A program made the translations under genes and the position numbers. A stretch of DNA of 28,900 bases from CAZWUZ01 sp964637655 [NCBI: uncultured bacterium]. GTDB taxonomy: Bacteria; DAOPZR01. The stretch covers positions 1-28,900 of the forward strand of contig CAZWUZ010000016.1 in assembly GCA_964637655.1 (NCBI GenBank), written 5' to 3'. The notes beneath the pieces were generated by a model, which did no database searches, was not told where the DNA came from, and was given only the letters and a program-made list of their open reading frames with translations. The number at the start of each line of letters is the position of its first letter. Positions within the stretch are counted from its first letter, which is position 1. Shown here piece by piece: positions 1-8,089 of the stretch.

Positions 1-432
1 CTGCGGGAGGTACTGCTCAGCGAGCGCAAGGGACTGTTTTTCTGGTCGCCGGTGCTGCTTTTCGGCGTCGCCGGCTGGCTGACGCTGCGCGGACCCGCGC
101 GCATCTGGCGCCTGCCGCTGGCCGCAGCACTGCTGCTGCACACCTGGCTGGTGGCCAGTTATTACAGCTGGTTCTACGCCGCCAGTTTCGGGCATCGCGG
201 GTTTACCGACCTGTTGGTGTTTTTCGCGCTGCCGCTCGGTCTGCTGCTGCAGGCGACCCGCCGGCCGCGCCTCCGCCTGCTGCTGGCTGCGCTGCTGCTG
301 CTGCTCTGCCTGCTGACGCAGGTGCAGGTGCAGCAGTACCGGCGCGGCATCATCTCCGGTGACGGCATGACCTGGCCGCTCTACCGCGCGGTTTTTCTGC
401 GCCTTGATCTTCCTTCGCTGTACGGGGTATGA
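1..432 (+). CDS. C-terminal part of a polytopic membrane protein, GT-C/GT39-like glycosyltransferase (5' end outside window)
   Basis: The frame is open from base 1 and ends at TGA 430-432, so only the last 143 residues are present. They are very rich in Leu, Ala and aromatic residues and form about four hydrophobic segments separated by Arg-rich loops. A K-G-L-F-F-W-S-P stretch followed by a hydrophobic helix, and later a G-H-R-G-F-x-D-L stretch, resemble the C-terminal half of bacterial polyprenyl-phosphate-sugar-dependent (GT-C) membrane glycosyltransferases. The catalytic Asp of such enzymes lies near the N-terminus and cannot be seen here. The gene converges on the radical SAM gene with an 86-base gap that holds no convincing terminator. 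Membrane location is clear; the glycosyltransferase assignment is inferred from resemblance and from the other GT-C-like genes in the window. Confidence 0.6.
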   Translation: MREVLLSERKGLFFWSPVLLFGVAGWLTLRGPARIWRLPLAAALLLHTWLVASYYSWFYAASFGHRGFTDLLVFFALPLGLLLQATRRPRLRLLLAALLLLLCLLTQVQVQQYRRGIISGDGMTWPLYRAVFLRLDLPSLYGV

Positions 433-518
433 ACGGGAGTTGTCCGGCCGGACGGCACGGGATCGGCGTGCGCACCGCCTGCGCTGTACGAACCGGCCGG
501 GGGGATGTCGGGAATGCG

Positions 519-1928
519 CTATTTCTTGACCAGGTAGTCCCAGACGCGCTTGAGAATGAACAGGAAGTGGCGGGGGCTCTGAATCTCCGCAAACTGCTTG
601 AGCACGATGCGCGGCCGCAGGTGGAAGCGCAGCATGGCGTAGATCTGCAGATTCTTGAGCTGCTTGGGCGTGATCCCTTTCGGGGTGTAGGCGACGGAGG
701 TCGGCTTGATTTTCGACCAGTCGATTTCCCGCAATTCCCCGGAGTGGACCAGCACGTCATACGCTTCTGAACCCGGCTGCGGATGGAAGATGGCGTACTG
801 CGCCCGCTTCAACTTGAGTTCCAGCGAGAACCGTATGGTTTCGTGCATGTCGGCGAGGGTTTCGATCGGGTAGCCGAGAATGAACAGCCCGGTCGGTTCG
901 AATCCCGCGGCATTGACCAGGTCGACCCCCTTGCGGATCTCCTCGAGCGTGGTGCGCTTTTTCATGTGGTCGAGCACGCGCTGCACGCCCGACTCGATGG
1001 CAATGGTCAGCGTGTAGCACCCGGCTCGCTTCATCAGCTGCAGCGTGTCGAGGTCGAGCGAATCGAGCCGCACGCCGCTGGAACAGTGCCACCACAGGCC
1101 CGGTTCCTCGGCGAGGAGCCGCTCGCAGAACGCGCGCACGTAAGCGCGGTTCATGGTCAGGTTGTCATCCTCGATGTGGATTTCCTTCACCCCGTAGGTT
1201 TCCCGCAGCAGGCGGATCTCACGCATGACCAGGTCGAGCGAACGGTAGCGGATTTTGCGCCCGGCCAGCAGCTTGGTGGCGCAGAAGGTGCAGTCGAACG
1301 GGCAGCCGCGGGAGATGATCAGCGGGGCGTTGGGAAAGGCCTTGGCGAACCCCTGGTGCGGCGCCTCGGGGAACCGGCGCGGGTCGATGAGATCCCACGC
1401 GGGCATGTCGAATTCGTCGAGGTTGGCGTAGTACTCCTGCAGGTTGGCGACCGGCTGCCCCGCCGCGTTCCGCCAGATGAGCCCGGGAATATCCGGGAAA
1501 TCAGAACGGTCGCCCGTCGCGATCCCCCTGACGAAGCGCGGAAACCCGCGCTCCCCTTCGCCGCGGAAGGCAAAGTCAGCATCCGGGAGCTGGCGCAGGA
1601 CCTGGTCCGGGTCGCCGGTCGGATGGGCCCCGCCGACGATGGTGACACAGTGCGGCAGCAGCTCCTTGCACAGGGCCAGGGTGCGCTGCACCGCCGGAAA
1701 ATCGCATGACCACATCTGGATGCCGAGAATGTCGGGTTTGCGTTCCTGCAGCTCGCGGCGCAGCCCGTCCCAGTCCAGCCCGGCGAGGGTGCAGTCGAGC
1801 AGCTGCGGCTGCCAGCCCGCCGTGCGCAGGGCCGTGGCGAGGTAGCCCAGCCCGATGGTGGGGGAGATGATGTGCGTCTCACTGACGGGTTTCAGCAGCA
1901 GGATATTCATGCGCGCAAAGCACACCAT
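519..1928 (-). CDS. B12-binding-domain-type radical SAM protein
   Basis: The product has 469 residues. An N-terminal Rossmann-like cobalamin-binding-type domain (about residues 7-130) starts with a short beta strand rich in Leu and contains a V-G-G-A-H-P stretch. It is followed by a radical SAM core with the iron-sulfur motif C209-x3-C213-x2-C216. The core continues with the usual I-E-D-D-N and I-E-S-G motifs, then a basic helical C-terminal extension of the type seen in BchE/methyltransferase-like members. Such enzymes cleave S-adenosylmethionine reductively and often methylate unreactive carbons in lipids or natural products; the substrate is unknown here. No D-x-H-x-x-G cobalamin ligand motif is visible, which is common in this class. 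ATG 1928 has an AGGA four bases upstream; an alternative start is Met7 at 1910, which fits a tighter N-terminus. The gene has its own promoter and stands alone. Confidence 0.85.
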   Translation of the reverse strand: MVCFARMNILLLKPVSETHIISPTIGLGYLATALRTAGWQPQLLDCTLAGLDWDGLRRELQERKPDILGIQMWSCDFPAVQRTLALCKELLPHCVTIVGGAHPTGDPDQVLRQLPDADFAFRGEGERGFPRFVRGIATGDRSDFPDIPGLIWRNAAGQPVANLQEYYANLDEFDMPAWDLIDPRRFPEAPHQGFAKAFPNAPLIISRGCPFDCTFCATKLLAGRKIRYRSLDLVMREIRLLRETYGVKEIHIEDDNLTMNRAYVRAFCERLLAEEPGLWWHCSSGVRLDSLDLDTLQLMKRAGCYTLTIAIESGVQRVLDHMKKRTTLEEIRKGVDLVNAAGFEPTGLFILGYPIETLADMHETIRFSLELKLKRAQYAIFHPQPGSEAYDVLVHSGELREIDWSKIKPTSVAYTPKGITPKQLKNLQIYAMLRFHLRPRIVLKQFAEIQSPRHFLFILKRVWDYLVKK

Positions 1929-1951
1929 CCCTTCCTGAAGTTGCCGACGGC

Positions 1952-1980
1952 AAAATACAAGATGGCGTGCGGTTTGTCAA
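1952..1980 (-). promoter_or_regulatory. sigma-70-type promoter of the radical SAM gene
   Basis: On the minus strand a perfect -35 box TTGACA (1980-1975) is followed after 17 bases by TATTTT (1957-1952). Transcription should begin near 1945, leaving a leader of about 17 bases to ATG 1928 or 35 bases to the alternative start at 1910. The position just upstream of the gene supports the call; the -10 box matches consensus at four of six bases. Confidence 0.55.
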
Positions 1981-2042
1981 CCCGCCCCCGGCCCTGCGCA
2001 CCGGAATACCTCCTGCCGGAGGGGCGGCGGCGATACAACTTA

Positions 2043-2072
2043 TTGACAGGTGATGCCTGCCCATAGTACAAT
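2043..2072 (+). promoter_or_regulatory. Strong sigma-70-type promoter heading the 15-gene run
   Basis: A perfect -35 box TTGACA (2043-2048) and a near-consensus -10 box TACAAT (2067-2072) are separated by 18 bases. Transcription should begin near 2079, giving a leader of about 30 bases before ATG 2110. The leader contains a purine-rich AGGAAAGCAGGG stretch (2089-2100) that can serve as ribosome binding site. It is the only clear promoter noticed before the long plus-strand gene run that ends at 17213. Confidence 0.75.
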
Positions 2073-2109
2073 CCCGCTCTGGTGTTTCAGGAAAGCAGGG
2101 TATAATTAT

Positions 2110-2592
2110 ATGGACAAGGGTGATCGCCGCGATCGGCAGGAACGGCTCGCGGCGCAAGCATTGCACGAATATCCGGGGTATCCGCCGGCGCTGGCTTTTC
2201 CGGCGGCGGACGAACAGGCGCGCGAGTATGTCGCCCGGCGGATCAACCAGGTGCGGCGGCAGCTGGAACTGCTGCGCATCCACTACACCGAGTCGGGCAA
2301 ACCGCTGTATCTCGATGACCTGGCCAAGCTCAACACGCAACTCGACGCGGTGCATGGGCGGCTGTTGCACGGTGAGTACCCGGCTTTGGCGGCCGACACG
2401 CCGGAACGGCGGGCACGCCTGACGGCGGCGGATCAGCTGCTGCTCAGACTGGTTGCGGAACTGGCGGAACTGGTGGCGGCGGTCGGGCAGTCGGCAACGC
2501 CAGTGCAGGATTTCGACGCGGCGCAGGCCCTGGCGACACGGCTGCTGACGGCAACGGAACAGCGGTTCGCGGCGGATGCCGCGGATGCATAG
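2110..2592 (+). CDS. Unknown helical cytoplasmic protein, first gene of the envelope operon
   Basis: The product has 160 residues and is not recognised. It has no signal peptide or membrane segment. It begins with a strongly charged stretch (many Asp, Arg, Lys in the first 12 residues), then a Pro/Tyr-containing linker, and from about residue 38 a series of amphipathic helices rich in Ala, Leu, Arg and Glu; the C-terminus is Ala-rich. The start is ATG 2110: an upstream in-frame ATG at 2050 lies between the promoter boxes, so it would precede the transcription start. The coding end overlaps the start of rmlD, which suggests translational coupling. A regulatory or scaffold role is possible, but nothing in the sequence shows a function. 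Confidence 0.75.
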   Translation: MDKGDRRDRQERLAAQALHEYPGYPPALAFPAADEQAREYVARRINQVRRQLELLRIHYTESGKPLYLDDLAKLNTQLDAVHGRLLHGEYPALAADTPERRARLTAADQLLLRLVAELAELVAAVGQSATPVQDFDAAQALATRLLTATEQRFAADAADA

Positions 2593-3424
2593 CGCGACGC
2601 TCATCCTTGGGGCTGACGGGCAGCTCGGCGGGGCGCTGGCGCGGGCGCTGCCGGCGGCGACGGCATGGACGGCTGACGATTTCGACCTGTGCCGCCCGGC
2701 GGAGCTGCTGCTGCGCCTGCGCGGGCGGCAGCCGCGCCTGGTCATCAACTGCGCGGCGCTGACCGATGTCGACGCTTGCGAGCGGGACGCGGTGCGGGCG
2801 CTGCAGGCGAACGCGCTGGGGGTGCAGTCCCTGGCGCAGTGGCAGCAGGAAAGCGGGGCAACGGTTGTGCAGGTGTCGACTGATTACCTGTTCGACGGGC
2901 GGCAGGCAACCCCCTACCGCGAGGACGATGCTCCCCGCCCCTTGCAGGTCTACGGGGTGAGCAAGTGGCTGAGCGAACGCTGGCTCGACCCGGCACGCTC
3001 CCTGATCGTGCGCACCTCGACGCTGCTGGGAACAGGCAGGGCGAGTTTTGTCGGGCGGGTGCGGGCCTGGGCGGCGGGGCGGAGCGAACTGCGCGTGGTG
3101 GCTGACCTGGTGGCGGCCCCGACGACGGTCCCCGACCTGGCGCAGGCCCTGCAGGAGCTGCTGGTGCAGCAGGTGCGGGGGACGGTCAATGTCACCAATG
3201 CCGGCGCCTGCAGCCGCGCCGACCTGGCGCGGACAATGCTGGCCGGCCTGGGCCTGACCGCAACCGTGCACGACGCACGGCAGGCGGAGTTCGCCGCCCC
3301 GGCCCGTCGCCCGGTGTACAGCGAACTGGCGCTCGACCGGTTGCGCGACTATGGCATCACCATGCGCCCGTGGCGGGCGGCACTTGACGACCTGCTGCGG
3401 CAGCAGCGGAAAGGCGGCACCTGA
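2585..3424 (+). CDS. rmlD: dTDP-4-dehydrorhamnose reductase
   Basis: This 279-residue short-chain dehydrogenase catalyses the last, NAD(P)H-dependent step to dTDP-L-rhamnose in the cytoplasm. The N-terminus carries the nucleotide-binding G-A-D-G-Q-L-G loop (residues 9-15). The family motif N-C-A-A-L-T-D-V-D-A-C-E is at 55-66, T99-D-Y-L-F-D-G at 99-105, and the catalytic Y123-x3-K127 is present. Length is slightly below the usual 285-300. Met at 2585 is preferred because it sits a few residues before the first beta strand; an in-frame ATG at 2576 is possible. The gene overlaps the upstream unknown gene and its TGA shares one base with the next ATG. The rmlA and rmlB partners are not in the window. 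Confidence 0.9.
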   Translation: MHSATLILGADGQLGGALARALPAATAWTADDFDLCRPAELLLRLRGRQPRLVINCAALTDVDACERDAVRALQANALGVQSLAQWQQESGATVVQVSTDYLFDGRQATPYREDDAPRPLQVYGVSKWLSERWLDPARSLIVRTSTLLGTGRASFVGRVRAWAAGRSELRVVADLVAAPTTVPDLAQALQELLVQQVRGTVNVTNAGACSRADLARTMLAGLGLTATVHDARQAEFAAPARRPVYSELALDRLRDYGITMRPWRAALDDLLRQQRKGGT

Positions 3425-3885
3425 TGGGACAGATTGAGGGCGTGAAACTGATACCGCTCAAGAAGCATTGCGATGACCGCGGCTACGTGATGGAGGTGCT
3501 GCGCCGCGACGCGCCGCACTTCATCGATTTCGGTCAGGCCTATATCTCGACCTGCTACCCCGGCATCATCAAGGCCTGGCACTGCCACCGCCAGCAGACC
3601 GACCACTTCTGCGTCATCAGCGGCATGGCGAAGATCGGGTTTTACGACGACCGCCCGGAGTCGCCGACGCGCGGGGAGAAAATGAGCGTGGTTATCGGCG
3701 ACCATAACCCGCTGCTGGTGCAGATCCCCCCGAGCGTCTGGCACGGGCAGATGTGCCTCGGGGGGACGACCTCGGTGCTGCTGAACCTCCCCACGCACCT
3801 GTACGATTATGCCGCGCCTGATGAAGAACGGCGCGATCCGTTCGACCCGGCCATCGGTTTCGACTGGCTGCCGAAGCACGGCTGA
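3424..3885 (+). CDS. dTDP-4-dehydrorhamnose 3,5-epimerase-like cupin (short RmlC family)
   Basis: The 153-residue protein is a small beta-barrel cupin of the RmlC family, which epimerises C3 and C5 of dTDP-4-keto-6-deoxyglucose before RmlD acts. A D-R-G turn at 18-20 and K-A-W-H53-C-H55 match the region holding the catalytic His of RmlC. I-P-P-S-V-W-H107-G matches the conserved I-P-x-G-x-x-H-G strand, and a Tyr pair near 127-129 lies where the catalytic Tyr is expected. At 153 residues it is about 25-30 shorter than classical RmlC (about 180) and stops soon after the G-F-D-W strand, so it may belong to a related ketoisomerase/epimerase group. Adjacency to rmlD supports a rhamnose role. Start and upstream stop overlap by one base (TGATG). 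Confidence 0.8.
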   Translation: MGQIEGVKLIPLKKHCDDRGYVMEVLRRDAPHFIDFGQAYISTCYPGIIKAWHCHRQQTDHFCVISGMAKIGFYDDRPESPTRGEKMSVVIGDHNPLLVQIPPSVWHGQMCLGGTTSVLLNLPTHLYDYAAPDEERRDPFDPAIGFDWLPKHG

Positions 3886-3901
3886 GGAAAGGAAACTGAC
3901 C

Positions 3902-5560
3902 ATGCGCAGTCACCAGATGACGCAGGGCGTCGACAAGGCGCCGCACCGGTCGCTGTTCAAGGCGATGGGCTACAGCGACGAGGAACTGGCCCGGCCGCTG
4001 ATCGGCATCGCCAGTTCGGCCAATGAAATCATTCCCGGCCATATCCATCTCGACCGCATTGTCGAGGCGGTCAAGGCGGGCGTGTATGCCGCGGGCGGCA
4101 CCCCCATGGTCTTTTCCACCATCGGGGTATGCGACGGCATCGCCATGAACCACCAGGGGATGAAATACTCGCTGGCCAGCCGCGAACTGATCGCGGATTC
4201 GGTGGAGACGGTGGCGACGGCGCATCCGTTTGACGGGCTGGTGCTCGTTCCCAACTGCGACAAAATCGTGCCGGGCATGCTGATGGCCGCGCTGCGGCTC
4301 AACATCCCCGCGGTGATGGTCAGCGGCGGGCCGATGCTCCCCGGGCGCTGGCGCGGGAAGAAACTCGACCTGATTTCCGTGTTCGAAGGGGTGGGCGGCG
4401 TGCGCACGGGCACGTGCAGCACCGCCGACCTGGCGGAAATGGAGGAACGCGCCTGCCCGGGCTGCGGTTCCTGCGCGGGGATGTTCACCGCCAACTCGAT
4501 GAACTGCCTGACCGAGGTCATCGGGCTGGGCCTGCCCGGCAACGGCAGCATTCCGGCGGTGGCGGCGGCGCGCATCCGGCTCGCCAAGCGGGCGGGCGCG
4601 GCGGTGCTGGAACTGGTGCGGAAGAACCTCACGCCGCGGCAGATCGCCACGGCCGCGGCCTTCCGCAATGCCATGGCGGTCGACATGGCGCTCGGCTGCT
4701 CGACCAACACGGTGCTGCATCTCCCGGCCATCGCGCGCGAGGCGGGGGTGACGCTCGATCTCGACCAGTTCAACGAGGTGTCGCGGAAGACCCCGCATAT
4801 CGTTTCGCTGTCGCCCGCGGGCCCGCACCACCTCGCCGACCTCGACGAGGCGGGCGGCGTGCCGGCCGTGATGGCGGAACTGGCGGCGGCGGGGCTCATC
4901 GACACCTCGGCGCTGACGGTGACCGGGCGGACGGTGGGGGAGAATCTCGTCACGGCGCGGGTGCGCGACCGCGAGGTCATCCACCCGCTCAGCGACCCGT
5001 ACCACAAGGAAGGCGGCATCGCCGTGCTGCGCGGGACGCTGGCCCCGGACGGGGCGGTGGTCAAGCAGTCGGCGGTGGCCCCGGCGATGATGGTCAACAC
5101 CGGCACGGCCAAGGTGTTCGACAGCGAAGAAGACGCCTACGCGGCCATTACCGGCGGGAAGATCGTTGCCGGCGACGTGGTGGTGGTCCGCTATGAGGGA
5201 CCGCGCGGCGGTCCGGGGATGCGCGAGATGCTCTCCCCGACAGCGACCATCGCGGGCATGGGCCTGGACACCAGCGTGGCGCTGATCACTGACGGGCGGT
5301 TCTCCGGCGGGACGCGCGGCGCGGCCATCGGGCATGTGTCGCCCGAGGCGGCGGCGGGCGGGCCCGTTGCGCTGGTGCGCGACGGTGACCGCATCAGTAT
5401 CGACATCCCGAACCGCAAACTCGACCTGCTGGTCGACGACGCGGAACTGGCGCGACGCAAGGCGCAGTGGCGGGCGCCGGCGGCGAAGATCACCACGGGG
5501 TACCTCGCCCGCTACGCGCGGCAGGTGACCTCGGCGGCGAGCGGCGCGGTGGTGGAGTAG
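3902..5560 (+). CDS. ilvD: Dihydroxy-acid dehydratase
   Basis: The 552-residue enzyme dehydrates 2,3-dihydroxy-acids to 2-keto acids in valine, isoleucine, leucine and pantothenate synthesis. The cluster-binding motif P-N-C119-D-K is visible, with C-P-G-C-G-S-C191-A-G-M-F-T-A-N-S-M around 185-200. The D-G-I-A-M region (78-82) and the C-terminal [10 protein letters not shown] active-site loop are also present. Near residue 45 it reads I-P-G-H-I-H-L, as in the E. coli-type [4Fe-4S] enzymes, where [2Fe-2S] enzymes have P-C-N; this predicts an oxygen-sensitive cluster. Length is normal. The start is ATG 3902, eight bases after AGGAAAGGA; the frame is open further upstream but those codons lie inside the preceding gene. 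It is 16 bases behind the rmlC-like gene, an unusual place for an amino-acid gene. Confidence 0.93.
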   Translation: MRSHQMTQGVDKAPHRSLFKAMGYSDEELARPLIGIASSANEIIPGHIHLDRIVEAVKAGVYAAGGTPMVFSTIGVCDGIAMNHQGMKYSLASRELIADSVETVATAHPFDGLVLVPNCDKIVPGMLMAALRLNIPAVMVSGGPMLPGRWRGKKLDLISVFEGVGGVRTGTCSTADLAEMEERACPGCGSCAGMFTANSMNCLTEVIGLGLPGNGSIPAVAAARIRLAKRAGAAVLELVRKNLTPRQIATAAAFRNAMAVDMALGCSTNTVLHLPAIAREAGVTLDLDQFNEVSRKTPHIVSLSPAGPHHLADLDEAGGVPAVMAELAAAGLIDTSALTVTGRTVGENLVTARVRDREVIHPLSDPYHKEGGIAVLRGTLAPDGAVVKQSAVAPAMMVNTGTAKVFDSEEDAYAAITGGKIVAGDVVVVRYEGPRGGPGMREMLSPTATIAGMGLDTSVALITDGRFSGGTRGAAIGHVSPEAAAGGPVALVRDGDRISIDIPNRKLDLLVDDAELARRKAQWRAPAAKITTGYLARYARQVTSAASGAVVE

Positions 5561-5563
5561 GCA

Positions 5564-8089
5564 ATGGCACAGACACGGAAACTCGCCGCCCGGGGCAAGG
5601 GGGGCGGGCAGTTCACCATGGTGCGGCCGGGGGAGATCGCCGGCGTGCTGCTGGCCCTGCTGGCCCTGGTGCTGTTCATCGCGTTTGCGTCGTATACCCC
5701 GGATGATCCGCCCAACTCGGTGGCCGGGGCAGAGGCACCGGTGCACAACCTGTGCGGTATTGTCGGCGCTCACGTCGCCTCCTGGAGCCATGACGCGGTG
5801 GGGCACGGCAAGTTCCTGCTGCTGCTCTGGCTGGTGATGTTCACCTACCGCCGTTTTCGTCCCGTGCCGCCCGGGGTCGGGTTCCTCGAAGGCCTGGGTT
5901 TCGGCGTCGGGGTGCTCTCGCTGACCATGCTGCTGGCCCGCTTCGACGCGGGCTGGGGCGGCGTCTTCGGCCTCTACCTCAATACCGTCGGGGCCCGCTG
6001 GCTGGGTGAATGGGGGAGTGTGCTGCTCGCGCTGGCCGGCCTGCTCTGCTGTCTCGTGCTGACCACGCGTTTTTCGCTGCGCGACCTGCTGGCGGTGACG
6101 GGCACCGGGGCGGCGCTGGTACTGCGACACAGCATGACCACCGGTGGCGAACTGGTGCGCAGTTTGCGCGAACACTGGCTGCAGCGGCGGACGCTGCTCG
6201 AACCGGCGCGCGAAACGGCACCGCCGCGGGTGAAACGCCCGCGTGACGGCGCGGAGGAACCGGGCAAAGGCAGGCGCAAGGGGACGGAAGAAGCAACGGG
6301 TGAGGAAGAGGTGGAGACCTTCAGCAAGCCGGTGAAACCGAAGATCCAGCGCCCGGAAGCGGAAGAACCGGTGGCGGAGGAAACGACCGACGACGGCAAG
6401 GTGGTCTCGCTGGCGAAAAAACGCAAGGAGCGCGAAGCGACCGGTACCCCGGCGGCAGAGAACGGGGAGGACGCGGCCGGTTCAGCCCCCGCGTCGCCCG
6501 GCCCGCGCGCCCCGCAGCCGGTGGAAGCCGCCCCGATCCACGCCACCGACGATTACGATCCGGCGGCCTACGTGCTGCCGTCGCTGACGCTGCTGCAGGA
6601 CGCGGTGGTGACGGAAACGGGGGCGGACGACGCGCAGATGCTGCGCACCTCCGACCTGCTGGTCAAGACGCTGCGCGATTTTGACATCGAGTGCCGCGTC
6701 GATACCATTACCCCGGGCCCGGTGGTGACGCTCTACGAACTGCTCCCCGCGGCGGGGGTCCCGGTCAACAAGTTTGTCAGCCGCCAGGACGACCTCAAAC
6801 TGGCGCTGGCCGCCAAGTCGATCCGCATCGTCGCGCCCATCCCGGGCAAGTCGGCGGTCGGCATCGAGGTGCCCAACCCGCAGCGCGCCAACGTCTTTTT
6901 CAAGGAGATCGCGCAGGCGGCGAAATTCCGCGACTGCAGCGGCCTGCTCAAGGTGGTGCTCGGCAAGGACGCGCTCGGCGCTCCCAACTTTCTCGAACTG
7001 GACAAGATGCCGCACCTGCTCATCGCCGGGGCCACCGGCTCGGGCAAGAGCGTCTGCATCCATTCGCTCATCACCTCGCTGCTGCTCAACGCGGCCCCGC
7101 ACCAGCTCAAGTTCGTGATGATCGATCCCAAGCAGGTGGAACTGGCGATGTACCGCGATATCCCGCACCTGCTGTCGCCGGTGGTGACCGACCCGAAGGA
7201 CGCGACGCGCGCGCTGCGCTGGCTGTGCGGCGAGATGGACGCGCGCTACGAGACGCTGGCCAACGCCACCTGCCGCGACATCACCCGCTACAACGAGAAG
7301 CAGCTGGCGGCGGAACTGCCGGTAATGCCCTACGTCGTGGTCATTATCGACGAACTGGCCGACCTCATGGCGGTGGCGGCGCAGGAGTGCGAGGCGGCCA
7401 TCGCGCGGCTCACCGCCAAGGCGCGCGCGGTCGGCATCCACCTGGTGCTGGCGACGCAGCGCCCGTCGGTGGATGTCATCACCGGGCTGATCAAGGCCAA
7501 CCTGCCGGCGCGCATCGCCTTTGCCGTGCTCGCCAAGGTCGACTCGCGCACCATCATCGATCAGAACGGGGCGGAGACGCTGCTCGGCAACGGCGACATG
7601 CTCTACCAGGACCCGCGCTCGGCGGAACTGGTGCGTATGCAGGGCGCCTACCTCAGCGAGCAGGAGATCGAGGCGGTGGTGGCGGCGGTCAAGGCGCAGG
7701 GCAGGCCGCACTACCATCTCGAGGTGACGCGCAGCTCGGAACAGGCGGCGGGGAGCGAGCTGACGGATGAGGACCGCGACTACTACGAGGACGCCAAGCG
7801 GGTCATCATCCGCGCACAGAAGGGGTCGATCATGCTGCTGCAGCGCACGCTCAAGGTGAGCTACCCGCGCGCGCAGCGCCTCATCGACCAGATGGAGAAG
7901 GACAGCGTGGTCGGTCCGCAGGAGGGGCCGAAGGCGCGCAAGGTGCTGGTCACCTACAAGGATTATTACGGCGAGGAACTCGACGGCGACGTGCCGGTGG
8001 ATGATGCCGGTGACGACCTGGACGCCAATGCCGACGGGACGACGGATGGTGACCATGCGGCCGGGGACGATGATGACAACCGCGGCTGA
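5564..8089 (+). CDS. ftsK: DNA translocase FtsK/SpoIIIE
   Basis: This 841-residue protein pumps DNA at the division septum to clear and unlink chromosomes. The N-terminus has about four membrane segments (roughly 24-44, 83-95, 108-125, 150-168). A charged, Pro/Glu/Lys-rich linker runs from about 212 to 330. The motor follows, with Walker A G-A-T-G-S-G-K-S at 489-496, Walker B I-I-D-E at 594-597 and the A-T-Q-R-P-S-V-D-V-I-T-G motif at 630-641. The C-terminus from about 770 is the winged-helix gamma domain that reads polar DNA sequences, with the typical R-A-Q-R-L-I-D-Q-M-E helix, then an acidic Asp-rich tail. The linker is short compared with E. coli FtsK, as in SpoIIIE-type proteins. GGAG six bases before ATG serves as ribosome binding site. 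The gene starts three bases after ilvD. Confidence 0.95.
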   Translation: MAQTRKLAARGKGGGQFTMVRPGEIAGVLLALLALVLFIAFASYTPDDPPNSVAGAEAPVHNLCGIVGAHVASWSHDAVGHGKFLLLLWLVMFTYRRFRPVPPGVGFLEGLGFGVGVLSLTMLLARFDAGWGGVFGLYLNTVGARWLGEWGSVLLALAGLLCCLVLTTRFSLRDLLAVTGTGAALVLRHSMTTGGELVRSLREHWLQRRTLLEPARETAPPRVKRPRDGAEEPGKGRRKGTEEATGEEEVETFSKPVKPKIQRPEAEEPVAEETTDDGKVVSLAKKRKEREATGTPAAENGEDAAGSAPASPGPRAPQPVEAAPIHATDDYDPAAYVLPSLTLLQDAVVTETGADDAQMLRTSDLLVKTLRDFDIECRVDTITPGPVVTLYELLPAAGVPVNKFVSRQDDLKLALAAKSIRIVAPIPGKSAVGIEVPNPQRANVFFKEIAQAAKFRDCSGLLKVVLGKDALGAPNFLELDKMPHLLIAGATGSGKSVCIHSLITSLLLNAAPHQLKFVMIDPKQVELAMYRDIPHLLSPVVTDPKDATRALRWLCGEMDARYETLANATCRDITRYNEKQLAAELPVMPYVVVIIDELADLMAVAAQECEAAIARLTAKARAVGIHLVLATQRPSVDVITGLIKANLPARIAFAVLAKVDSRTIIDQNGAETLLGNGDMLYQDPRSAELVRMQGAYLSEQEIEAVVAAVKAQGRPHYHLEVTRSSEQAAGSELTDEDRDYYEDAKRVIIRAQKGSIMLLQRTLKVSYPRAQRLIDQMEKDSVVGPQEGPKARKVLVTYKDYYGEELDGDVPVDDAGDDLDANADGTTDGDHAAGDDDDNRG

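Noticed and set aside
284-306. CTG repeat run resembling a microsatellite
   Set aside because: It encodes Leu residues of a membrane helix; similar CTG runs occur in most membrane-protein genes of this GC-rich window.
442-453. Perfect palindrome GTCCGGCCGGAC between the first two genes as a terminator
   Set aside because: It has no loop and no T-run on either side, so it is not a convincing intrinsic terminator and may be chance in GC-rich DNA.
2101-2106. TATAAT just before ATG 2110 as a -10 box
   Set aside because: No -35 box lies 16-18 bases upstream, and the pair at 2043-2072 is much better; it is probably an AT-rich translation start region.
3692-6175. Long minus-strand open frame of 827 codons opposite ilvD and ftsK
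   Set aside because: Its composition is rich in His, Arg, Gln and Gly as expected from antisense of GC-rich coding DNA, and it lies across well-supported genes.
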